Program-made: the position numbers and the translations under genes
Notes under the pieces: model-generated
Databases searched by the model: none
What the model saw: only the letters and a program-made list of their open reading frames with translations
What the model was told of the DNA's origin: nothing
Source of the DNA: Curvularia sp. ZM96
Lineage: Eukaryota > Ascomycota > Dothideomycetes > Pleosporales > Pleosporaceae
Direction: 5' to 3'
NCBI GenBank assembly: GCA_022457065.1
Contig: JAJGBQ010000002.1
Location: forward strand, 4,154,001 to 4,218,000
DNA length: 64,000 bases
In this document: positions 33,301-43,252 of the stretch, piece after piece
Position numbering within the stretch: the stretch's first letter is position 1
Layout of the letters: each line of letters starts with the position of its first letter

Positions 33301-36300
33301 GGTAGATTGGTAGTAGAGGGATGATCTTGGAGTTTCTTGTATATGGTCTCGCGAATCAGTGAAGATATCTGCGGGCGCATTCTGCGTTGAACATTGAGTT
33401 GAGCAACGGGCATCAAAGGTCGTCCAGGCTGGCCAACACACAGTCTTTCGAACTGGCTTCTGTCGAGCTGGTGAAGCTTTCCTCGCTCACTCTCAAGTGA
33501 AAGATCTTTGGAGTTGTTCACTGAGGGTCGAAGCTGCTGATGATCGCCAATCTGTATGACATGTGTAACCTCTGGCAGTAGCGCAGAAATCATGTGGCTC
33601 TCCATCACCTCTCCTGCTTCTTCACAAATGATAACGTTGCACTTCACTTGCTGAAGGACCGAAATTCGTTTCGCAAGGCCAGTTGTCGTGACTCCTATGA
33701 CATGCGCTTCTTCAAGCACTCGTCGGTTCAACTCTTCGTGTACATTGTTCAACTCACGTTGAGTCTCTGCAGCATCTTTGACAATCTCACAGAACTCGCT
33801 AATGGCGTTACTTCGAGCTGCTTCAATCCAATGCGCCATCAGAGCGCCGCGCTCGTGTATTGTCAGCGAGTATACATCTTTGTTTGCCTTCTGCAGAATC
33901 TGATCGAGTAAGTTCGCGGGTGGCGGCGTAAAATATCTTTCAATGCCTGATTTCCAGACATCGAATGGATGGCGGCCTGCTATTTCAAAGCCTTGTTCAT
34001 CGAAACGGCGGAATTGACTGCATATCCTTGGGTGCTCTTCCGAGATGTGACTTTTAAGAATTCGCCATTCACACTGCTTTCGCAGGGCATTTAGTGAAGC
34101 GAGAGTTGATTTGGACTCCTTCTGCTTGTCATCTAGCTTGGTGTAGTTTGCAGCCGCCATATATCTCTCTGACTTCGTCTTGGATTCTTGGTTGCTCACA
34201 AAGCGGAGGTTATGGTTCTCCAACTTCTTCGATTTGCTCATTCCTCCAACTCGGATGAGCCTCTTCACACCAATCTCTAGGAGGTGCTCAAGGAATTGAT
34301 CTAGCGCATGGTTGGTGTAGCAGACTATAAGAATCGGCCCCAATTTTGCTTTTTGCTGGATATCCAATAGAACCTTCATGATTTGAAGTCCCAGATAACT
34401 CTTTCCAGTTCAGGAGGGCCTTGTATAAATGCGTACTCGCGGGTTAGTGCGGCAACCAGGGCCTGGCATTGTCCACGGTCGAGCTGAGTCCTAGTTTCAA
34501 GCTTGTGAAGCAGTACTTCATCGTCGCATGAAGAACTAGTATCAATTGAGAACGGTTGCTTCCTGTCTTCAGCCTCCAATAGAGGTAGCAAAGAGAACTT
34601 GAAGCCGGCGGAACGCGCATATAAAGGTGGAGGAATCTGAAGCATCTCTTGTGTTTCCAATGGACCTTTATTCTTGGGAGGCACGATCCACTGTTGGAAT
34701 GGCAGGCGATTCAATCGCTGCATACCCTGGAGACTTTCCAGGATGGGAGAGAATGTAGCAAGTATCACTTTGGGGAATTCCAAGAGCAAGCCGCGAGCTC
34801 CTCCGACGTGCGCTTGCATCAAGTTCTTGACTGTAACTCGATCTTGCATCACTAAACTTGCCGTAATACAGGCCATCTTCTGGTCATGGGTCAACCCATG
34901 CTTTTCCTTTGGATCGGTAGTTTTTTCCGAAACTGTGAGGAAGAGGAGTTGAACATCAGAATCATGGAGCCACATCAAAGAAAGCAGCGATCCGTGATCA
35001 AACCTTCGTGAGTCTTCCCACCACTGCTCCTTTTCTTTGCTCGTCTTCTTGAGAACCGGTTCTGGTTGAAGAAACTCAACTTGAACCTGTAGGCCCTTCC
35101 GTGTGTCTAGCATGACATAACTAACCCGAGCGTTGACATAATGATAGGCGCGTATATCACCAATGTTCAGTTTTGGATTTAATAGCACCTTGGGATCCTG
35201 AGTCACCGCATGCATGATGCCTGCCAAAGCTCCTTTCAACTCATCGAAGATATCGTGGCGAAACAGCCTGAAAAAGGTATCGATGTGACGCTGTACGGGA
35301 TCATTGAGAAAATGAGGCTGGTCAGGATCCGTATATGGGAGAAAAACATTCACATCGCTCATTATCTCATCTCGAGTAGGAAATATTGTCATTTCCGCAA
35401 TGTCTTTTTTGTCGTTGTCGAAACGATTGCACGGTACGATCAGGTCGCGCGGGTAAAAGGACGCGTTTTCCTCATTGTCAGTAGCGTTGTCACCAACGAT
35501 CTCTTTGGCAAGAAGGCCTTGAGCGCGTGCTATTAGAGCTCGAACTTCATTGAGTCGGCTGAGAGTACGTGTTGTGAGATCTAAAGAAGTGCTATCCTTG
35601 AATAGGGCTGTGGCAGTCTGTATGGAGTCGACCAGTTCAGGGATTTCATCATTGAAGCGTGCCCTAGGTTCACGCTTCAACAACTCAAACAAAGCATTCG
35701 AAACCGCCAGCAGTGTTTTCGTATTGTCTTCCGTTGAGTGTTCAATCGTCCCTGCCGTTCCAGCTGCCAACATAGCTCCCAGAAGGCGCTGGAGAAAGGA
35801 GACTGCTCTCTTCCCATTGACTCCTCCAAAGAGGTTTTAGATGAGTCCAACATGAGTGTCAACAGCTAGGCAGCGCAGGAGGGAGGTATGCGTGATCGTG
35901 AGAAGGAAGTTGCGACCATTGCTAATGAAAGTCTCGTAATCAGTACCGCTGACCTTGGTGCTTAGCAATGCGAGTATATGAGCATGTCCGGTTTCTTCCT
36001 TGTTATTCAGATCTTGCGGAAGTTGCTGGCGCCAATCTCGATCTCCTGCTTCTAGTATACTGAGCGCGCCTTCCCAGAGACGTCGCCTGACACTAGGGTT
36101 GTCAACTGGCTCACTCACCAATCGCCGCCACGAACCATACGTCTTCCTTACTTGACGCTGTTCTTCCGTCTCTTGAACTCTGGTTGGAGCTGCCTCATGT
36201 GTATTTTGTTCGCCGCTGTTGGGTCTGCCGGGTGGATTGCCTCCACGACCATGACCGCGACCACGGCTACGACCACGACCTCCGCCTCGTCCGTTCTTTT

Positions 36301-36343
36301 CGCCTCTTCCACCTCGCCTACCACGTCCGCCGCGATCGGACAT
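30349..36343 (-). pseudogene. NFX1-type zinc-finger SF1 helicase (ZNFX1/Hrr1-like) with two lesions
   Basis: Start ATG complements 36341-36343. Order: RGG-rich N-terminus (DRGGRGRRGGRGEKNGRGGG), N-terminal helical region, UPF1-like SF1 helicase core (CEEAGEVMESHMISALLPEV, IGDHQQLRPSV, VDNFQGEEAKIVIISLVRS, INVLLSRAKHGMYLIGNAE), tandem NFX1 zinc fingers (CGHPCPGTCGRC and others), and a C-terminal RZ-type finger (GHWYNCVNGHP joined to ECGMPMEQARCPECG). Introns at 31977-32024 and 30472-30521. Fission-yeast Hrr1 acts with RNAi in heterochromatin assembly. Lesion 1: TAA at 35837-35839 interrupts conserved-looking sequence that continues in the same frame. Lesion 2: one base is missing near 34410 inside the Walker A motif (GPPGTGKS expected), shifting frame to a TGA at 34376-34378. 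Allowing for that base, coding length is 1966 codons. A 63-nt intron could bypass lesion 1, with a poor donor (GTTGGA). Sequencing error is possible for lesion 2. Confidence 0.85.
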
Positions 36344-36972
36344 GATAAGTAGGTGTAGTCACCTCAGGGTGAATGTGCCAGCGCTTACAACAAGTCAAAT
36401 GCCTTTCTTTCTGATCACGACTGTGGAAATCGCAGTGGAGGGAGAAGGACATGGGTCGTTTTTGAGTTAGATGAAGCCTCGCAGTTGACTCGGAGTCGTG
36501 AGGATGAAGTGGGATACAAACAATTAGGCAGACATGAAAGGCATAGCAATAGAGGGGCAGTGAGGTGGCAATCATGCATGCAGTCTACTCGTACTAACCT
36601 CAATAGGAAACATGAGGTGATACAGCTATGTATATACACTTCGGAACGTCAGGATATGAGGCTCTTAACAAACTAAAAAAGACAGCAAAATAGCACATCT
36701 ATAGTTTAACATATGAGGGGACTTGAACATCAAACGCATTTTCTGGTAAACAAACTTTCCCCAAACAATGTTCAAGTTCAACACTATCTTCAATTGCAGC
36801 CTTGTGGTATATCCTCCCTTTTTCTGACTAATGCATGATACGAAACAAAGGAAAGAAGAAATCTGAATAGTAATACACAGTCTTGACACCATTATGCTCA
36901 TCCCAAACTCCTAGTTGCTCACGCAACACAAACATCATGTTGATTAAACTCTCAAACAAAAGTATTAGGCGC
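36344..36972. other. Intergenic between broken helicase and PRP46
   Basis: 629 bp holding the helicase promoter and PRP46 3' UTR. No gene seen. Confidence 0.4.
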
Positions 36973-38472
36973 TCAGTACTTTTGCCGTCCCAGCGTTGGT
37001 TTCCAATCCAAAGGATGCGTCTCCTCAGTTGCATCTTCATCCTGCTTCCATATCTTGATTGACTTGTCGGACTCACCCGTGATGAGACGAAGACCGGTCT
37101 TATCAAAAGTTGAGCACATGATTCCTGCTTCCGCTTCGAGGGAACCAGGTTGTGCGATGCTTTCTGTGTGTTGGAAGCGATGACCAGTTTTCCAGTCATA
37201 GAAGGAGACTTCGCCGTTGTCACTACCAGCAAACATCATGTTATCCTCGTTTACCGCAAGCGTATTGATGATACTGTTGACAGGGGAGAAGTTTTGCATA
37301 AAGTCTCCGTTGGGGCAAAGCCACTGCTTCGCAGACTGCGCAGAGCCAGAGGCGAAGGTGAACTCTGTGGGATGTGTGGCTAGAGCACGGACGGACTTCT
37401 TGTGGTGAGTCAACACGGTCCGGGTCTTTCCTGCGACGAGGTCCCAGAGTCGAATGGTGCTGTCCATGCTTCCGGATATGACTTGCGGTTCGGCTTCTTG
37501 ACATTGGATCGACGAGATTGTTCCTTTGTGGCCACCGAGGACGTGAATGTTGCTGCGTGTGCGCATATCCCATACACGTACTACACCATCGCGCCCTCCT
37601 GTACACAACACATCTACCGTTGGATGAAGCGAAAGGGAGTAGACTCCACTCAAGTGGCCGTGGTAATGTCGGATTACTTTGTTGGTTTCGAGGTCCCAGC
37701 ACTTGACCATCTTATCTTCTCCGCAGGAGAAGAGATACGGGTGCCTCGGGCTTACCGCAAGGCCTCTGACTGCCGAAATGTGTCCTGTTAAGGTGATTTT
37801 CAATCGACCACTCGCAAGATCCCAGAGCTTGATGGTGCGGTCTGCTGCACCGGTTGCAAACCATTCGTTCCCAGGCTCCATAGCCACGGAACGCACCCAA
37901 CCCATGTGGCCGCTGATGACCGTCTTGACTTTCCAAGGGGCATGCCATTCAGGCTTCGCCTGTCTGACCACATCCTTCCTGACCAGCGAGCTGGATGTTG
38001 GATCTCTGTTTGGTGTAGGCCCCTGTGCGTTGGGAGCGGCCCCCTTTCCTCCGGCTCGTACTGCCAGCTGCATCGACTGCGCGTCGCGCGCCTTGTCGGC
38101 CTTTTCTGAGACTCCTTCAATCATCTTCTGCATCTTGGGGTCTGATGCCTTCTCTTCAGCGTTCTGCGCCTTGATCTTCTTGCGGCGCTCCGCCGCTGTG
38201 GAAGCTGCACTCGCCATCTTAGCTGCGAGAGCAGGCGGCAGTTCGCGCACGTGTTCGTATTCATTGCGAATGCGCGATGCGACGCCCACTTGCTCTGCGG
38301 CTGTCGAAGGGGCTGGCAAGGTTGGGTGTATGGAGAAGCTACTGTTGGATGCGTGGTCCAATGCTGTGGACGAAGCAAAGTCGGCCGCAAATATCTCTCT
38401 CGTTCGCTTGGAGGATAATCGTACAAGCTGCTCCGCCGTGCTGGGAGGTCGCGAAGCTGCCGTGTCGGCCAT
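36973..38472 (-). CDS. PRP46: Pre-mRNA-splicing WD40 protein Prp46 (PRL1/PLRG1 family)
   Basis: Single exon, 499 aa from the ATG complementary to 38470-38472 (MADTAASRPPSTAEQ). The frame is open upstream but has no ATG there. After a 190-residue N-terminal region with a Lys-rich helix (AERRKKIKAQNAEEKAS), seven WD40 repeats start at about WHAPWKVKTVISGHMGWVRS. These include SGRLKITLTGHISAVRGLAV, KVIRHYHGHLSGVYSLSLHP and SNIHVLGGHKGTISSIQCQE, each ending in WD-type dipeptides (KLWDL, KCWDL, RVWDM, RLWDL). The last repeat ends SDKSIKIWKQDED. Prp46/PLRG1 is a core component of the NineTeen-associated spliceosome complex, interacting with Cdc5/Cef1. Identity is clear from the HMGWVRSVA and TGAADRTIKLWDLASG blocks. 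Confidence 0.95.
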   Translation of the reverse strand: MADTAASRPPSTAEQLVRLSSKRTREIFAADFASSTALDHASNSSFSIHPTLPAPSTAAEQVGVASRIRNEYEHVRELPPALAAKMASAASTAAERRKKIKAQNAEEKASDPKMQKMIEGVSEKADKARDAQSMQLAVRAGGKGAAPNAQGPTPNRDPTSSSLVRKDVVRQAKPEWHAPWKVKTVISGHMGWVRSVAMEPGNEWFATGAADRTIKLWDLASGRLKITLTGHISAVRGLAVSPRHPYLFSCGEDKMVKCWDLETNKVIRHYHGHLSGVYSLSLHPTVDVLCTGGRDGVVRVWDMRTRSNIHVLGGHKGTISSIQCQEAEPQVISGSMDSTIRLWDLVAGKTRTVLTHHKKSVRALATHPTEFTFASGSAQSAKQWLCPNGDFMQNFSPVNSIINTLAVNEDNMMFAGSDNGEVSFYDWKTGHRFQHTESIAQPGSLEAEAGIMCSTFDKTGLRLITGESDKSIKIWKQDEDATEETHPLDWKPTLGRQKY

Positions 38473-39021
38473 GGTTGCGGTTGTCGTGGAAATCGATGGG
38501 GAAGATGCTACACTAAGGAGGCAGCGATTCAGGCGGAAGCGGTGGCGACGGCGGCGACGACGAGGGGAGCTCACGTATGGGAGTTGGCTGTGACTGGAGG
38601 CCAACACTTCGTCATGAACTTAACATCGCGAACGCCGACGGAAGTTTGACTAGCGCGCCTGCGCCAGCACTAGCTCAAATCTTATCTTATCCGATCCATC
38701 TCATCTTGTCCCATCTGTACTTCCAATATGCAAGATTGTAATGCGCACGACGAGTATCTTCTTAATCCAAGGTCGCGGATAGTTATGAGTACTCTTGCAA
38801 TTCTCATATTATAATGCAGCTTCCCTTCTGAATATGAAGTGGTGGCAATTAGGGGCGGATCCAGTTACCTGTGTGCTCCAATGATTAGTTTCATCAAACA
38901 CATTGACAGATATTGATGCAATGTTGAGCATTCAGTACATAGCACCATGAGTAACTTCATTGAAGTACTTGAACTTTTGTCTCGCGAACTTCATGCTTTG
39001 CTCTTCTATTTTGCGTTCAAT

Positions 39022-39031
39022 ATCACGTGAT
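39022..39031. promoter_or_regulatory. bHLH/Cbf1-type palindrome ATCACGTGAT
   Basis: Same perfect 10-mer as 20641-20650; about 550 bp upstream of the PRP46 start. Confidence 0.35.
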
Positions 39032-41273
39032 GAGTAGACTTGGCACGGCATCTTGATCGAACATGGCATCGCTGATGCGTGGCCTTACAGCTCTAACTCC
39101 AACTCCTCACAACAGTGTCATTCGATTGTCTTCATGCGTTCAAATTCTACAGGCTGTGTGAGATGGACGATGGTTTTGTCTCTTGTTACATTCCTCGTAC
39201 GATGCCAGCTACATTCGCCTCGCTTCACTCGGTGTAGAATCAAGCAGGGCTGAAAAAGCTCCACCTAATACCTGATGACGAAGACAAGGAACTGGACTGC
39301 ACAGCCATGGTTGCTCATATGAAACCAACATACAGCGAGACGGGTCTCTCTACCGCCTTGGCTTTCAGATGTCACGCCCTCGTTCTCGGATCAGCCGATT
39401 CTCTACAAACAATGCACTCACCCAACAGAAGAGTCCTTTCCCATGCCCGATTGCTCAAACACAACAACGAATTTCATGTCGCTTTGCCAGGACTGATAGG
39501 AATACAACCGGCCTTCAATACGTACGGCACAAACTACGTGTGACAGCTGAGATTTGGTATGGGTAGCTCAAATGGTAAGGGCACGTGCAAAGACTCCAGA
39601 TTTCTAGTGGGTTCGATGAAGATCGTCGCAGAAGCGCTCTCTTGAGCCTTAGCATCGGATCTGTTGTCATGCGTCGAGGACACCGCTACACCTTGCTTGG
39701 ATTATTTGCATGTGCGTGCATACGTACGCACAGGTTTTTCAGACCACGCAAGGATACGACTCAGAGCGCCACCGACCGTTGCTGTCCAGGTCCTGTGCCG
39801 TTGCGGCGCAAATTATGTAAACGACGAAGCCGTTTATTGGAGTGCTGCTAACAAACTTAATGCGCGCTGCTCAATGCCTACTTAGAGTCATTGCCTCATG
39901 ACCAGTTCTTGAAGGCATAGAGAAGGTCTTCAGGAATCCTGTCTACGCTCTCTTGTTTACCACAGACTCAGGGACAATGCTTGTTTCCCCAGATTTCCCG
40001 GGTTCTCCGCTTTACAGCTCCATTTTCCAAGCTGTTCTTCTTGGGGGCAGTTAGACACAAGCACATGCTGCCGAGGAAGTCGATGCTACGTGCATACCGA
40101 GCCGTCAGATCTTTCCATACAAGGAAGCTGTCTCCGCATAAGAATGACGCAGGAACGCACAAGCCTCGCCGTTCATCGATCACGTTGCATTGGCCATTGA
40201 CGTGGACCACATCGCATCAGACGACGAGCGGCCCCTTGATAGTCATAAAGTAAAGCCGACTTGAAAAGACCATCTTACAAACAGACGCAGGTACGGCAAG
40301 CCTACCAGTCTCGCGCCACTCAAACCGCCTTGCCAAAATCCTTTATGCGCAGTCTACAATGGGGGCCATTCGGATGACACATCCGGGCGGGTGGAGGGCT
40401 AGGATCCTCAGCCATGTCTAAACGGCTTTAGCCAGAAAGGGATGGGTGTTGGCTGTCCCGGATATTTGACCAAGAACGGGAATTCAGATTTGCGGGGTTA
40501 TAACAGCGAGCTCTGCAGTTGCATGTCACATGTAGAGCCCCTATCCCAAGGGCAATACCGGGTTTGACGCATCGGTCCGCAGCAAATTGTTTATTTCGCG
40601 CACTGTATCAGGTCAGACGTGATTGGCATATTACATGCGCTTTAGCAAACACCCACGACTGCCAATGCTGCCCCGGATTTCGCTGTTAGCGCCAACCCTA
40701 GACAGGTTAATGTCCGGGCCACAGCCGCACCAATTCCAATCAACAGCCCACATCCAACAGCCTACAGTCTTCCAGGCCCAGCACCGGCCAATCCAACCGG
40801 CCCTTTAGCCCCTGAACAAAGCCCAGGACCAATGTTGTGACACTGTGGCGAACCAATGACGTCTCATTACGGTATTGGTGGATCGCAGCTTGGCTCAACA
40901 CAATAGTACTACACACCATGCTCGTGTGCTCGCCAGCGGCCAGCAATGAGTCCTGGGGGCTGACGCGGCAATGCATCCCTTCCAGGCATCTGGATCTGCC
41001 ATCCGTCATTTGCTGATCCCGCCCAGCGCCGCTTTTTTGCACTCAATAAACTTCGTCGTCTGCAGTTCCGTGCATGCAGCCGCAACTAGTGGATTGGTCT
41101 GGGGTAGGGTCACCTAGCGTTGCCACATCAAGCAATACCTCCAGCAATTTCTCGAAGATCTTGATGGAGGCAAGAATCCTTATGTGACAAAGACCAGTTT
41201 GTGGAGCCAAAGGCTACCGATGTACAGGCATATTCCCTCGTTTAGACATGGGGCGCCTCATGACCCCGATGTG

Positions 41274-41281
41274 ATATAAAG
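41274..41281 (+). promoter_or_regulatory. TATA box of the CFEM gene
   Basis: ATATAAAG about 110-117 bp upstream of the ATG at 41391, followed by a pyrimidine-rich leader ending CAACCGTCAAAATG, a good fungal start context. Confidence 0.6.
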
Positions 41282-41390
41282 AGCCTCTGGTAGCCTCCTC
41301 TGCTTCTATCTGCAAATCCTACTGTCGTTATATACATAACATTAGCTTTTGCTCTGTTCACCGCTTCACCAAGCCCAACCAACCGTCAAA

Positions 41391-42041
41391 ATGAAGACCT
41401 TCACTGTTGCCTCCATCATCGCCTTGGCCTCGGTTGCCAGCGCTCAGCTCGACAACATCCCCCAGTGCGCTGTAGGTTTATCATAGTTCATGTTGCTTTC
41501 ACTCCAAGTTAATTATATTAACACCAACCAGCTTGCCTGCTTCGTCGGTCCTCTCACCAGTGACGGCTGCGCAGCCCTCACCGACTTTGCCTGCCACTGC
41601 AAGAAGGGTGACGAGCTCCTTTCCAAGGTCCAGCCCTGCGTTCAAGGTGCCTGCTCTGCTGCCGACCAGCAAAAGGCTATCGCTGCCGTCGAGTCTACCT
41701 GCAAGGCCGCTGGTGTTCCAATCACCATCCCCGACACTGGTGCCGCTCCCTCCAGCGCCGAGGCTGCTCCAGCTAGCTCTGCTGCTGCTCCTTCATCCTC
41801 CAAAGCAGCCGTGACCTCCGCCGTCTCCTCTGCCGCTTCCGCTGCATCCTCCGCCGCGTCATCGGCCGTGTCCTCTGCCCTGGGATCCGTCACTCCCGTT
41901 CCCATGCCCACCGTCAACACCAGCACCCCTTCTGCCTCTGGCTCGCCTTCTTCTGTCTCGGAGTTCACTGGTGCCGCCGCCCAGGCCACTCAGGCTGTTG
42001 GTCTCATTGGTGCCGCCGCCCTTGCCATGCTCGCTCTGTAA
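41391..42041 (+). CDS. CFEM-domain GPI-anchored cell-surface protein
   Basis: Two exons, 41391-41471 and 41532-42041 (60-nt intron), 196 aa. Signal peptide MKTFTVASIIALASVASA, cleaved before QLDNIPQCA. CFEM domain at residues 20-90 with all eight cysteines (C26, C30, C40, C48, C50, C63, C68, C84) and the Asp between Cys3 and Cys4 (LTDFACHC) that coordinates heme in structurally known CFEM proteins. Then a Ser/Ala-rich stalk of about 85 residues suited to O-glycosylation, and a C-terminal hydrophobic GPI signal (AVGLIGAAALAMLAL). Located at plasma membrane or wall. Family roles include heme and iron uptake, wall stability and, in some pathogens, virulence; which applies here is not shown. Codon use is strongly biased, suggesting high expression. 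Confidence 0.95.
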
Positions 42042-43239
42042 ATTACTACCATCATGTCTTCATTGTATTGACGTCTGATATGAGCTCGAACCTAAATGGT
42101 TACGAGCGAGGAATGGTAATGGGATAACGATGACGGGTCTTCAAGTTTGGGTTTGCATGCTTTGTATACCATCGAAAAACAAAATAATACAAATACAACT
42201 TAATGCCTACGCCTCTTTCTGCCGGCCCTTACTCTTGTATCAAGTTTGGGTGTTGTTAAGTGACTGTGTTATATGTGTTGGCTAATCGTTTAAACTTTAG
42301 GTTCTTCCTTTCCAAGTCTACGTGACTGCGCCCATGAGCTCGCATTTTCTTTCTCGTGCTTTTCACAGAACCTGCATGAATTGCGTCTTTCGGTATCGCC
42401 CGCTTTCCCGCCATTGCGCCAGCTCCCCCTTGCGCATTACGGCAGTCTAAATTGTTACGTCAGATGTCGATCTCTTGGTGTGCCAAAATAGTCGGACCGC
42501 CCCACACAACTCCCAATCAAATTCACCAAAACGGTATATATATCATTATCTCAATAAAAAAGCATCGTCTAGATGCATTCGCATCTTTTTTTTTCTATTT
42601 GCGTTTACATGTGGTTCGTTTACGGTGATGAGCACTTTCAAACAATCTCAGAAAACAAAAACAGTAGGTCGCCCTCCGGCCTATCGAAAGAACGAAAATC
42701 AAAAAGAGAACGAGTATTCGTATCTATATCGTGTATCTGACAGTTGAAAATCTCGTTTTACCAGAGTTGGCGAGTGGCTGCAATGCTGTGGTAGGGGCAG
42801 TTTCTATCCGACCCTGTCGTGGTTATCCTCCCCTTTCTTACGTAGATATGCATGGGCGGAATTTGCAGCTTAATCCGAGTCACTTTCAATACTCCATGAA
42901 ATGTGCCAGACACAGATGAGAAGTGTAAAACAAACACTGAACAGCACGCTGTTGTTTGGGGTATCTTGAGTGTCAAGCAGTGGTCTCCTATCAATCAGAT
43001 AATGCCTCAACAAGAAACTCTGACCCGGCTGTGCGGTGGGAGTATGTAGTAATTCAAAGGCAAGTTAGATTTAGCTACTAGGCACGAAGCTGGTGTTGAA
43101 GTTGTGCCTGGTGGATAGGGTATACGGCGGATCGACGTCAGTGGCCTAAGCTCCGAAAGTGGGCTGTCCGCAACACCAAGCCTCCCGCATCTTCGGCCAC
43201 CACACCCAAGATGCCGAACCGGGCGCCGCCAGCACGAGT
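42042..43239. other. Intergenic region upstream of MDM1
   Basis: 1.2 kb containing the CFEM 3' UTR and MDM1 promoter. No gene seen apart from the short upstream frame at 43211. Confidence 0.4.
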
Positions 43240-43252
43240 ATGGCCACCGTGA
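43211..43252 (+). other. Upstream ORF overlapping the MDM1 start codon
   Basis: ATG at 43211 opens 13 codons (MPNRAPPARVWPP) ending TGA at 43250-43252, overlapping the MDM1 ATG (43240) in another frame. If the transcript starts upstream of 43211, ribosomes that initiate here would miss the main start. The transcription start is unknown. Confidence 0.35.

Larger units (their letters stand above)
38473..41390. other. 2.9-kb intergenic region between PRP46 and the CFEM gene
   Basis: No protein gene supported. Contains an ATCACGTGAT palindrome (39022-39031), a tRNA-like segment with A- and B-box resemblance near 39558-39620, and the TATA box of the CFEM gene. Confidence 0.45.

Noticed and set aside
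34376..34379. ATGA stop-start overlap between the two halves of the broken helicase, as if two genes were coupled or a programmed frameshift were used
   Set aside because: The junction falls inside the Walker A motif and a single missing base explains it fully; no slippery site or second-gene promoter is visible.
37679..38593. 304-codon open frame antisense to PRP46
   Set aside because: Shadow of the conserved WD40 gene; Ser/Ala/Arg-rich translation without any recognisable family.
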